From the NCBI GenBank assembly GCA_012511135.1, contig JAAZGQ010000034.1:1-9810 (forward strand): 9,810 nt of DNA. Reading direction: 5' to 3'. The DNA is from Bacteroidales bacterium (lineage in GTDB: Bacteria; Bacteroidota; Bacteroidia; Bacteroidales; UBA1402). The notes beneath the pieces are model-generated. The model was not told the DNA's origin. It did not search any database and was given only the letters and a program-made list of their open reading frames with translations. Positions 1-6,855 of this stretch are shown one piece after another. How positions within the stretch are numbered: the stretch's first letter is position 1; each line of letters opens with the position of its first letter. A program made the position numbers and the translations under genes.

Positions 1-176
1 CGCATCAATACCCCGTAAGCAGGATGCACTTCCTCAAAAAGTCTGGTCTGGTTGGCATCGCCCATATAAAACGAGCCGCCTCCCAGGCCTCCGATTTCCA
101 TGCGATAACTCTGTCCGTACATTACTGCAGAGCAGAGTAATAAAAATATCGAAAAGAATGCTCTTCGTCCTGTCAT
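1..176 (-). CDS. DUF6089-like exported/outer-membrane protein, N-terminal fragment (runs off left edge)
   Basis: Reading the minus strand from the ATG at 176 gives 58 codons that stay open to the window edge. Residues 1-21 form a signal peptide: MTGRR, then a hydrophobic FFSIFLLLCSAVM stretch, with likely cleavage after MYG. The mature start, with EIGGLGGGSFYMGDANQTR at residues 27-45, closely resembles the opening strand of DUF6089 proteins, small Bacteroidota proteins predicted to form an outer-membrane beta-barrel. Their function is not established. An in-frame ATG at 197 would add seven residues (MLQPFIS); I prefer 176 because it gives a normal, short, positively charged n-region. It lies 66 bases downstream of the DUF6242-like gene on the same strand and may be read with it, since I see no clean promoter in the gap. 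From memory, uppS and bamA often follow this family in Bacteroidales, but that part is outside the window. Confidence 0.8.
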   Translation of the reverse strand, partial: MTGRRAFFSIFLLLCSAVMYGQSYRMEIGGLGGGSFYMGDANQTRLFEEVHPAYGVLM

Positions 177-242
177 GCTAATAAATGGCTGTAACATCTC
201 ATACTTTAACGCAAAAAAGCAGAATTCATTTTACAGGAATGT

Positions 243-1580
243 TTATTTCTCAGGAAATAATTTTCTGTGAATGTTCCCTTTCCAGACTTTATTTGAGATG
301 TCGCCGGATTCTCCGCCGAAAATCCAGATATATTTGTCTTCTTCAACCAGAATGTGTTGATATGCTAATCCTTCTTTGATATCAAAAAATTGAAGCACAG
401 TATCGGCTGCCGACCAGCTCATGCCGTGATTTCCCGAAATGTACAGGCTGCTGTCATGCCGGCCCAGGCTGTTCAGTCCGCCGTAGTAAAACATTTTATC
501 GTCGTAATGAAATAAGGAGGCTCCTTTTCTGGGTTCAATGATAAGGGGTTTGTTGTTGACCTTTACCCAATACAGCCCGTCCATAGTGCTCCAGCTGTCT
601 CCGTTCAGTTCTCCCCGCGCATTAATACCTCCGAGCAGACTTATGTAAGGGACGTCGGTAACTGTTTTATAATTTGTAATGGCATAGTCCGCGACAGGAA
701 AATCTTCGGGTATAATTTGCCCGCTTTCCCAACCTGCAGAATCTCCTTTGAAGCGGGCAAAGCGCAGATCACCCTTGTTGTCAAGTATGATTCCGGTCAA
801 AACGTCTTCACTAAGGAATTTACGCCCCTCTAATTTACCAAAAAGAGTCTTGACTTTGGTGCTGTCAGCAGAGCCTGACCATTGATTCAGATCGGTGGAA
901 TTGTATATTGATCCTTGTTTGCCCAGGAGATAATATTTTTCTTTGAATTCAGTCAGGCTCTGAATCAGAATAGTATCGTTTAGTCCTGAAACAGGAGCAT
1001 CCGCTGTCCAGTTGAGTCCATGGTCAGTAGAAGTATAACTGATAACTGAGCCGGAATCGGGTGCAAAGAATGTTTTGAACAAGCCATGGTGTATAAGCGT
1101 TTTATTTCGGGCTGCAATGCCAGGAAAATTGCTGCTCAGGGCATTCATCACCATAGAGTCTGGGCTGAGTTGATGTACATTAACCCTGATCTGGTATTTC
1201 TTTTGGTGTTCACCGTCTTCGGAATAATTGCTCAGGGACATGGGCTGGCTAAAATCTAATATATCGCCGACTTTCCATGGCAAAGTGTCGTTGATGAGGA
1301 TGTTGCCATTGGATGAAAAGAAAATAATGCTGGGGAACAGCGAATCAATCCGGGTTTGATACGGCAGCGAATCAGGATTGTAAATGAGTCCGGCAAAATT
1401 GTCAACATAAAAGGTGTAATTGGCAATCTCAGGGAATGAGTCAAAGCCAAAATGTTGAATATTAGCCAGGGAAAGTGACTGATCCTCAAAATTATGACAA
1501 GAAGGAATACCCAGCAGTAAAGGACTGAGTAAAACCAATAGCCGGACTTTTTTCTTGATGCTATATATTATTTTGTCCAT
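243..1580 (-). CDS. DUF6242-like lipoprotein with Asp-box/Kelch-type beta-propeller repeats
   Basis: 445 residues. The N-terminus has a lysine-rich n-region, a hydrophobic segment and a lipobox-like LLGIPSC, which makes Cys28 the probable lipidation site. I therefore infer a lipoprotein facing the periplasm or cell surface. Residues about 40-140 form a first domain containing YVDNFAGLIYNPDSLPY, typical of DUF6242 proteins. Residues about 160-445 carry recurring S-x-D-x-G-x-x-W (BNR/Asp-box-like) motifs: STDHGLNW 184-191, STDLNQW 228-234, STMDGLYW 331-338 and SGNHGMSW 382-389. They also carry Kelch-like Tyr/Trp-Gly-Gly stretches (FYYGGLN 364-370, IWIFGGESG 418-426). This suggests a beta-propeller. 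No sialidase catalytic residues can be assigned, so a binding or structural role is more likely than enzymatic cleavage. The function is unknown. The gene has its own promoter at 1601-1634 and precedes the DUF6089-like gene. Confidence 0.8.
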   Translation of the reverse strand: MDKIIYSIKKKVRLLVLLSPLLLGIPSCHNFEDQSLSLANIQHFGFDSFPEIANYTFYVDNFAGLIYNPDSLPYQTRIDSLFPSIIFFSSNGNILINDTLPWKVGDILDFSQPMSLSNYSEDGEHQKKYQIRVNVHQLSPDSMVMNALSSNFPGIAARNKTLIHHGLFKTFFAPDSGSVISYTSTDHGLNWTADAPVSGLNDTILIQSLTEFKEKYYLLGKQGSIYNSTDLNQWSGSADSTKVKTLFGKLEGRKFLSEDVLTGIILDNKGDLRFARFKGDSAGWESGQIIPEDFPVADYAITNYKTVTDVPYISLLGGINARGELNGDSWSTMDGLYWVKVNNKPLIIEPRKGASLFHYDDKMFYYGGLNSLGRHDSSLYISGNHGMSWSAADTVLQFFDIKEGLAYQHILVEEDKYIWIFGGESGDISNKVWKGNIHRKLFPEK

Positions 1581-1600
1581 TCAATTCCAAAAATTAAGCG

Positions 1601-1634
1601 CAAAAGTAAGAAGAATTTTAGCTTAAATTGCAAA
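1601..1634 (-). promoter_or_regulatory. Bacteroidota-type promoter for the DUF6242-like gene
   Basis: On the minus strand, TACTTTTG (1608-1601) matches the TAnnTTTG -7 consensus exactly. A TTTG (1634-1631) lies 22 bases upstream, slightly longer than the usual 19-21. Transcription would start about 1590-1596, giving a short leader of roughly 10-16 bases before the ATG at 1580. Confidence 0.65.
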
Positions 1635-1681
1635 TAACAAGTTTTTTATGAATAATTAGTCCGAAAACTGCCTGTAGTACT

Positions 1682-2791
1682 TTAGCCCTTGCGAAGATAA
1701 TGCGTGATGCTCCGGTTCTCCGAGCTTAGCACCCTGCCTGAGATATGGCATTCTTTAAGCTGATCTTCCGGAATATGCAAGGCTTTGTGCCCCCGGCCGA
1801 TGGAAGTATGCCAGGTTTCTACCTGGATTTCATCCCAGAGCCCGGCGTCCAAAAAAGCTTTTTGCAGGGTGCTGCCCCCTTCGACCAAGAGGCTGTGAAT
1901 GTTGCGTGAATATAATACAGCCAGCATTTCCTCAAGCTCATTACTCATCCGGTGCCTGCTCAGGGCCAGCCATTCTTTGTTGCCGACAGTCTTAGAGTAA
2001 TTCAGGGTAAAAATAAGGCAGGGAAATTTATCGCTCAGCAATAGTAAGTCTTTTTGCAGGCTGTTTTTGCGATCCAACACAACACGCAAGGGATGTCTTC
2101 CGGGCCAATGCCTCAGCGTCAGCTGCGGATTGTCCAGCAGTGCTGTGCGGGAACCCACCAATATGGCGTCGGATTCTGCTCTGAGCTTATGAACCAGTAA
2201 TTGGCTGTAGGCACTGGAGATTAGCAGAGCCTTTTGGCCGTCTCCCGGCTGACGGATAAAATCGGAATAACCGTCGGCCGTTTGAGCCCATTTCAGTGTT
2301 ATGTAAGGCCTTTTCTTTTTATGGAAGCAAAAAAAACTTTTATTCAAATACCTTGCAGCCTCTGCTTCCAGCCCAACTTCTACTTTGATACCGGCAGCGT
2401 TTAATTTGGCAATGCCCTGCCCGCAAACATCAGGAAAAGGATCCTGGCAGGCGATTACCACCCTGGGAATTTTTTTTTCAATTATCAGATCTGTACAGGG
2501 AGGGGTTTTCCCAAAGTGGGAGCAGGGTTCCAGATTGACGTATAGAGTGGACTCTTTTAGTAATTCCTGATTCTTGACAGCCCTTATAGCCTTTGGCTCT
2601 GCATGAGCTTCGCCGGCCCGGTGATGCCAGCCTTCGCCGATAATGGTGTTTTGGTGCACAAGCAGTGCTCCTACCATTGGATTGGGTGAGCAGCTTATGC
2701 GTCCGTTTGCCGCCAGTTGCAGACAGCGCTGCATGTAAACCGCTTCCGGATTTTTGTTTGTGGTATTATTGTGAAGCAAGGATAAATCCAT
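1682..2791 (-). CDS. ribD: Bifunctional diaminohydroxyphosphoribosylaminopyrimidine deaminase / 5-amino-6-(5-phosphoribosylamino)uracil reductase
   Basis: RibD carries out the second and third steps of riboflavin synthesis in the cytoplasm: zinc-dependent deamination of the pyrimidine ring, then NADPH-dependent reduction of the ribose side chain. Counting from the ATG at 2791 (369 residues), the N-terminal CMP/dCMP-deaminase domain covers about residues 18-150. It has SPNPMVGALLV, the zinc ligand and catalytic pair in HAE at 63-65, and PCSHFGKTPPC with zinc cysteines 90 and 99. The reductase domain (about 161-355) opens with RPYITLKWAQTADG and contains LRAESDAILVG, LDNPQLTLR and LLVEGGSTLQKAF. 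The start is uncertain. An ATG at 2818 would overlap the prmC start, and an ATG at 2734 would begin at MQRCLQLA. I chose 2791 because EAVYMQRC resembles the family's conserved E-x-Y-M opening. No other rib gene is nearby and no FMN riboswitch fits in the short upstream gap. Confidence 0.93.
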   Translation of the reverse strand: MDLSLLHNNTTNKNPEAVYMQRCLQLAANGRISCSPNPMVGALLVHQNTIIGEGWHHRAGEAHAEPKAIRAVKNQELLKESTLYVNLEPCSHFGKTPPCTDLIIEKKIPRVVIACQDPFPDVCGQGIAKLNAAGIKVEVGLEAEAARYLNKSFFCFHKKKRPYITLKWAQTADGYSDFIRQPGDGQKALLISSAYSQLLVHKLRAESDAILVGSRTALLDNPQLTLRHWPGRHPLRVVLDRKNSLQKDLLLLSDKFPCLIFTLNYSKTVGNKEWLALSRHRMSNELEEMLAVLYSRNIHSLLVEGGSTLQKAFLDAGLWDEIQVETWHTSIGRGHKALHIPEDQLKECHISGRVLSSENRSITHYLRKG

Positions 2792-2799
2792 TATTTTTG
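2769..2799 (+). promoter_or_regulatory. Bacteroidota-type promoter for prmC-recX-comF
   Basis: TATTTTTG (2792-2799) is an exact match to the TAnnTTTG -7 box. TTG (2769-2771) lies 20 bases upstream, which is ideal spacing. Transcription would start near 2803-2807, leaving about 10-14 bases before the prmC ATG at 2817. The upstream element lies inside the first codons of the divergent ribD gene. Confidence 0.65.
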
Positions 2800-2807
2800 T
2801 AAACAAA
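2777..2807 (-). promoter_or_regulatory. Candidate ribD promoter overlapping the prmC promoter
   Basis: On the minus strand, TTTG (2807-2804) is followed after 19 bases by TATCCTTG (2784-2777), which has one mismatch to TAnnTTTG. It would start transcription near 2770 and so would only serve ribD if translation begins at the ATG at 2734. The spacing is good but the -7 box is imperfect, so this is a tentative call. Confidence 0.3.
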
Positions 2808-2816
2808 TTGTTAACC

Positions 2817-3668
2817 ATGCAAACCTTCCTGGCCTCTGCGGCAATAAGCCTGAAAGAATATTACCGACCCGAAGAAATCAGGCAGTTGGCCTATTCTTTG
2901 TTGGAGGATTGCTGTGGTTTTTCCAAGAATGAAATCTACGCCGGCAAAGATACTAAAATTTCAGCTAAGCAAAGGGAGGAATTAGAGCAAAAGCTGATTA
3001 GGCTGGCTCGGGGTGAACCTTTGCAATATATAACAAAACTTGCTTATTTCTACGATCTTAAGCTTGCAGTTAATCCGGCGGTACTGATTCCACGCCCCGA
3101 AACCGAAGAACTGGTGGAATGGATTATCAGCGATTCTGCCCGGAGAAAAGGAAAAATCCTGGATGTCGGCACAGGCAGTGCTTGTATAGCGCTTGCATTA
3201 GCCAAACACTTGCCGGGCATGCAAGTGGAAGCCTGGGATATTTCTCCCGCTGCTCTGGCTTTGGCCCGACAAAACGCTGCGGACCTGAAGCTGGACATAC
3301 AATTAAGGGAGCAGGATTTATTCAGTTATAGTCCGAAACCAGGGCTTTCGACTTACGATGTTATCGTGAGCAATCCTCCCTATGTGACTACGAATGAGGC
3401 CCTCAGGATGGAAAAAAGAGTACTCGATCATGAACCGGCTTTGGCCTTATTTGTACCCGACGACGATCCCCTGGTTTTTTATCGGGCTCTGGCTGCATTG
3501 GCTGCCGGGATCCTTAGTCCCCTGGGAAGTTTATACGTAGAAATCAGCATCTATTACGGCAAGGAAACTGTACAATTGTTTAAAGATGCGGGTTTTGATG
3601 AGGTAGTACTCCGGCAGGATCTTTCCGGCCGCGACCGAATGATAAAAGCAAGTAAATACCATGGATAA
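2817..3668 (+). CDS. prmC: Peptide chain release factor N(5)-glutamine methyltransferase
   Basis: PrmC (HemK) transfers a methyl group from S-adenosylmethionine to the glutamine of the GGQ motif in release factors RF1 and RF2, improving translation termination. The 283-residue length is normal. The N-terminal helical release-factor-binding domain (about 1-80) includes RGEPLQYI. It is followed by IPRPETEELV (91-100), the SAM-binding loop LDVGTGSACIALALA (115-129), the acidic residue of motif II in AWDIS (139-143), and the catalytic NPPY at 186-189, which holds the substrate glutamine. An in-frame TTG nine bases upstream (2808) could also start translation, but ATG 2817 fits the promoter and leader better. 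It opens a three-gene unit, and its last eight bases overlap recX. Confidence 0.95.
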   Translation: MQTFLASAAISLKEYYRPEEIRQLAYSLLEDCCGFSKNEIYAGKDTKISAKQREELEQKLIRLARGEPLQYITKLAYFYDLKLAVNPAVLIPRPETEELVEWIISDSARRKGKILDVGTGSACIALALAKHLPGMQVEAWDISPAALALARQNAADLKLDIQLREQDLFSYSPKPGLSTYDVIVSNPPYVTTNEALRMEKRVLDHEPALALFVPDDDPLVFYRALAALAAGILSPLGSLYVEISIYYGKETVQLFKDAGFDEVVLRQDLSGRDRMIKASKYHG

Positions 3669-4122
3669 TTATTCACAGGCACTTAATTGGGCGCAACATT
3701 ATTGCTCCAAAGCAGAGCGCTGCCCGGGAGATGTGTTGAAAAAAATTGGAAAATACAACCTGGATGCGGACTCTGTCAAAGGCTTGCTGGAAAACCTGCG
3801 CAAGGAAAATTATCTGAACGATGCAAGGTATGCCAGGGCTTATGTCGTGGATCAGTTTCGTTTCAGTCGCTGGGGCAGGATAAAAATCCGCTATATGCTA
3901 AAACAAAAAGGCCTTGCCGAAAAAGACATACAGGAAGCCTTGGAGCAAATACCTCAGGATGAATATCTGGAATCACTAAAGGCCTTGATCAAAGAGAAAG
4001 AAAAACACTATGCCGCTCTGGAAGCTTACGAAAAAAAGTTTAAACTCCTGAGGTTTGCCTACAGCAGAGGCTTTGAGCCCGATCTTATTAACCAATGCCT
4101 GGACTCTTCAAAGAATTACTAA
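3661..4122 (+). CDS. recX: RecX-family regulatory protein
   Basis: RecX binds RecA filaments and modulates (usually inhibits) their extension and recombinase/coprotease activity. The protein is 153 residues and mostly helical with many basic residues, as in the family. The diagnostic three-helix repeats are visible: YLNDARYARAYV at 51-62 is the classic second-repeat signature, followed by RFSRWGRIKIRYMLKQKG at 67-84. The third repeat towards the C-terminus is weaker, with LRFAYSRGFEPDLI matching the family's closing G-F-x-x-x-x-I pattern. The gene starts inside the last codons of prmC (8-base overlap) and ends inside comF (28-base overlap), implying translational coupling. recA is not in the window. 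The assignment is by motif and is firm. Confidence 0.9.
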   Translation: MDNYSQALNWAQHYCSKAERCPGDVLKKIGKYNLDADSVKGLLENLRKENYLNDARYARAYVVDQFRFSRWGRIKIRYMLKQKGLAEKDIQEALEQIPQDEYLESLKALIKEKEKHYAALEAYEKKFKLLRFAYSRGFEPDLINQCLDSSKNY

Positions 4123-4781
4123 ATCTGCTCTATCCGCCGCTCTGTGTTGTTTGCGGCAGCAAGCTTATTGAAGGCGAAGAACAACTTTGTTCGGCTTGCC
4201 TGTACGACTTACCGCGCACACGTTTCCACTCTGATCGTCAAAATCCCGTAGCAGAACGTATGGCCGGCAAATTGCCTTTCGAAAAAGCGACCGCCTGTTT
4301 TCATTATCAAAAAGAATCACATTTGCAGATCATTATGGAGAGTTTTAAATATAAGTCTAATCAACAGTTGGCCTTTTTTTTGGGGAATTACGCCGGGATG
4401 CAACTGAGAAAAGATGGTTTTTTTGAACAGATTGACTTGCTTTTGCCTGTGCCTTTGCACAAAAACAAGGAAAAGTGGAGAGGATATAACCAGAGCAACT
4501 TGATTGCCAGGGGATTGGCACTTCAGGCTGGCTTGCCCGTTGATATCAGTTCCTTGCAGCGGGTAGTGGAAAACCCTACTCAAACCAGGCGTGGACTTTG
4601 GGAGCGCAGTCAAAATGTGCAGCAGATATTCAGACTAAACCGACCCGACAGCCTTGCTGATAAACATGTTTTGTTGGTTGATGATGTTTTGACCAGTGGC
4701 TCTACTATGGAAGCCTGTGGAAATGCTTTACTTGAAGTCAGCGGGCTAAGACTTAGTTTTTTTGCTTTGGCCCTGGCTTAA
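4095..4781 (+). CDS. comF: ComF-family phosphoribosyltransferase-like protein
   Basis: 228 residues. ComF proteins are required for DNA uptake in naturally competent bacteria and have a type I phosphoribosyltransferase fold; their exact biochemical role is unclear. An N-terminal zinc ribbon has Cys17 and Cys20 (CVVC) plus Cys32 and Cys35 (CSAC). The fold then shows PVPLHKNKEKWRGYNQS at 118-134, TQTRRGLWERSQNV at 162-175, and the PRPP-binding loop VLLVDDVLTSGST at 192-204, with the two acidic residues and TSGST intact. The opening MPGLFKELLNLLYPPLC is a standard ComF start, so the 28-base overlap with recX looks genuine. Being third in a unit with prmC and recX places it beside a RecA modulator. 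That is compatible with a role in handling incoming DNA, but it is not evidence that this organism is competent. Confidence 0.88.
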   Translation: MPGLFKELLNLLYPPLCVVCGSKLIEGEEQLCSACLYDLPRTRFHSDRQNPVAERMAGKLPFEKATACFHYQKESHLQIIMESFKYKSNQQLAFFLGNYAGMQLRKDGFFEQIDLLLPVPLHKNKEKWRGYNQSNLIARGLALQAGLPVDISSLQRVVENPTQTRRGLWERSQNVQQIFRLNRPDSLADKHVLLVDDVLTSGSTMEACGNALLEVSGLRLSFFALALA

Positions 4782-4798
4782 TTCTTTGTAATACTGTC

Positions 4799-4828
4799 TT
4801 TGTATATTGCAAAATATCTGTACTTTTG
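4799..4828 (+). promoter_or_regulatory. Bacteroidota-type promoter for the barrel-pyrE-SRPBCC-argH unit
   Basis: TACTTTTG (4821-4828) matches the TAnnTTTG -7 consensus exactly, with TTTG (4799-4802) 18 bases upstream. Predicted transcription start is near 4833-4836, giving a leader of about 57-60 bases before the ATG at 4893. No comparable promoter was seen in the short gaps before pyrE, the SRPBCC gene or argH. Confidence 0.65.
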
Positions 4829-4892
4829 CCCTTGCTAAAATGCAGCCTGAGGAGATCTGAGCAGGAAGCTCAACTCATTAATTACGACCGAT

Positions 4893-6188
4893 ATGAAAAA
4901 GAAAACGATCCTGATTGCCCTTATGGTTTTTGCTTTGTTTGCCCAATCCCGTGCCCAAGACATTATCAAATCGGGATATAACCTGGGAGCACTGCCAGCC
5001 ATTTCATACAATTCAGATTTGGGTTTTCAGTATGGAGTCATACTGAATCTGTTTCATTACGGGGACGGCTCCCGTTATCCCGCTTATGATCATTCCTTGT
5101 ATCTGGAAGTATCGCGATATACCAAAGGTACAGGCGTGTACAGACTTTATTACGACTCGGATCGTCTGATCAGGGGAGTACGCAGTTTTATTGATTTGTC
5201 GTATATGACCAATCGGATGCAGGATTTCTATGGTTTCAACGGTTTTCGTTCGATATACAGCACCGATTCGGTAGCCGCTAATTCGGCCTTTTATAAAATG
5301 GATCAAAATAAATTCCATTTGATGGCCGATTTTCAGGGAGATTTCCTGGTGGATAATTTAAAGTGGCTCTTAGGTTATGGTTTGTACAATTACAGTATAG
5401 CTCCGGTCAATCGCGAAAAGCTCAATAAGGGAAAACCTATTGAAGAGCAGATTCCCGACAGGCCCGGTCTGTATCAGAAATACGTCGAATGGGGCCTGAT
5501 TAGTCCGGAAGAGCAACATGGAGGCATGCTTAACCTTTTCAAAGCCGGTTTTATGTACGACAGCCGAAACGCCAAAACCAATCCCAGCAAAGGAGTCTTT
5601 ACGGAAGCCTTGCTCGAAGTTGCCCCTCCATTGTTGAATGAAAGCCCTTACGTCAATTACATTGTAATGCATCGTCAGTATCAATCCCTGATTGAAAATC
5701 GTCTGAATGCAGTCTTGCGTATTGGTGTGCAGGGCAAGATTGGCAACAATGCCGCTCCCTTTTACCGCAAGCCTCAGTTGATCTCTACTTTTGCTACCCG
5801 CACAGTTACTACCGGCCTGGGGGGTAATTCAACCTTACGCGGCATTTTACAAAACAGGGTAGTGGGTGATGCCTTTGCTATGGCTAACGTGGAATTGCGC
5901 TGGAAAATGATTAATTTTCGCTGGTTCAACCAGAATTTTTATATCGGGACCAATTATTTTTGGGATGCCGGTTATATAATTGACCCTGTCGATTGGGCTG
6001 ATCCTTCGGTATTGACGGCAAATCCTGACTATTTTGCAGACAAAGACGGTTTGCATCATTCAGCCGGTCTGGGCCTCAAAATTGCCATGAACGAAAATTT
6101 TGTACTCTCGGCCGATTTTGGCAAAGCATTCAACAAACAAGACGGAGCCGGACTTGGAACCTACATAGGTCTGAATTACCTGTTCTAA
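4893..6188 (+). CDS. BamA/TamA-family (Omp85 superfamily) outer-membrane beta-barrel protein without POTRA domains
   Basis: 431 residues. A signal peptide (MKKK, hydrophobic core, likely cleavage after SRA at 19-21) leads directly into barrel-like sequence with alternating aromatic and polar strands. I see no stretch resembling POTRA domains, which take up the N-terminal half of true BamA. Two hallmarks of the Omp85 barrel are visible: YDSRNAKTNPSKGVF at 222-236 (D-x-R-x(5)-P-x-x-G pattern), and GLGGNSTLRGILQNR at 308-322, the loop carrying the conserved Arg-Gly. The last residue is an aromatic Phe (GLNYLF), as expected for an outer-membrane assembly signal. The role is unknown; these short relatives may export or anchor surface proteins, or act as lipase-type or patatin-associated barrels, but no enzyme domain is present. 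It has its own promoter and is followed 17 bases later by pyrE. Confidence 0.82.
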   Translation: MKKKTILIALMVFALFAQSRAQDIIKSGYNLGALPAISYNSDLGFQYGVILNLFHYGDGSRYPAYDHSLYLEVSRYTKGTGVYRLYYDSDRLIRGVRSFIDLSYMTNRMQDFYGFNGFRSIYSTDSVAANSAFYKMDQNKFHLMADFQGDFLVDNLKWLLGYGLYNYSIAPVNREKLNKGKPIEEQIPDRPGLYQKYVEWGLISPEEQHGGMLNLFKAGFMYDSRNAKTNPSKGVFTEALLEVAPPLLNESPYVNYIVMHRQYQSLIENRLNAVLRIGVQGKIGNNAAPFYRKPQLISTFATRTVTTGLGGNSTLRGILQNRVVGDAFAMANVELRWKMINFRWFNQNFYIGTNYFWDAGYIIDPVDWADPSVLTANPDYFADKDGLHHSAGLGLKIAMNENFVLSADFGKAFNKQDGAGLGTYIGLNYLF

Positions 6189-6205
6189 TTACATAACCTT
6201 TTAAG

Positions 6206-6847
6206 ATGAAAACATTGGAAAAACTAATTGCGGAGAAGTTATTAAAGATCAAGGCTGTCAAGCTGCAGCCCTCCAACCCCTTTACCTGGGCCATGGGTTG
6301 GAAGTCGCCTATTTATTGTGACAATCGCAAAACACTTTCATATCCTCAACTCAGGAATTTTATAAAAATTGAATTAGCTCGCATCATTCGTGAAAAATAC
6401 GAACAAGTGGATGCTATTGCCGGTGTGGCTACCGGAGCTATCGCTCAGGGAGCTATGGTAGCAGAAGAACTGGGCCTGCCTTTTGTTTATGTTCGTTCTT
6501 CGCCCAAGGACCATGGCCTGGAAAACATTATCGAAGGCGACTTAAAACCCGGCATGAAGGTTGTGGTTGTTGAGGACCTGATTTCTACAGGCGGCAGCAG
6601 TCTCAAGGCTGTGGAGGCCATACGCAAAGACGGCAGTGAAGTAATTGGAATGGTAGCCATTTTTACCTATGGATTTGATGTAGCTGCCGAGCGTTTCAAG
6701 CAAGCCAAAGTGGAATTGACGACTTTGTGTAATTACGATACTATTTTGGAAACAGCCTTGGAAACCAATTACATTACTGATGCCGAGGTAAGGACTTTGC
6801 AAACCTGGCGCAAAGATCCGGCTAATTGGCAACCCAGAATACAATAA
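6206..6847 (+). CDS. pyrE: Orotate phosphoribosyltransferase
   Basis: PyrE joins orotate to PRPP to give orotidine 5'-monophosphate, the fifth step of pyrimidine synthesis, in the cytoplasm. The 213-residue length is typical. Visible motifs are the substrate-binding region WKSPIYCDNRKTLSYP (32-47), GVATGAIAQGAMVAEELGLP (73-92), the flexible catalytic loop RSSPKDHGLENIIEG (97-111), and the PRPP-binding loop VVVVEDLISTGGSS (119-132) with its acidic pair and STGGSS. The ATG at 6206 lies 17 bases after the barrel gene stop, with no promoter or terminator between, so co-transcription is likely. No other pyrimidine gene is in the window. The SRPBCC gene follows after eight bases, an arrangement I recall from other Bacteroidales. 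Confidence 0.96.
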   Translation: MKTLEKLIAEKLLKIKAVKLQPSNPFTWAMGWKSPIYCDNRKTLSYPQLRNFIKIELARIIREKYEQVDAIAGVATGAIAQGAMVAEELGLPFVYVRSSPKDHGLENIIEGDLKPGMKVVVVEDLISTGGSSLKAVEAIRKDGSEVIGMVAIFTYGFDVAAERFKQAKVELTTLCNYDTILETALETNYITDAEVRTLQTWRKDPANWQPRIQ

Positions 6848-6855
6848 TTGAACCG

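Noticed and set aside
243..260. 7-bp inverted repeat TTATTTC/GAAATAA at the stop of the DUF6242-like gene
   Set aside because: The stem is AT-rich and no T-tract follows in the direction of transcription, so it is not a convincing terminator.
185..379. 64-codon plus-strand open frame near the left end
   Set aside because: It overlaps the 3' end of the DUF6242-like gene and the gap after it; low-complexity, Cys/Arg-rich translation with no promoter.
2792..2830. Possible FMN riboswitch upstream of ribD
   Set aside because: The space before ribD is only about 25 bases before prmC begins, and none of the conserved FMN-element blocks is present.
4858..4872. 5-bp hairpin TGAGC-AGGAA-GCTCA in the leader of the barrel gene
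   Set aside because: Too short to distinguish from chance; an AGGA in its loop is too far (about 25 bases) from the ATG to act as a ribosome binding site.
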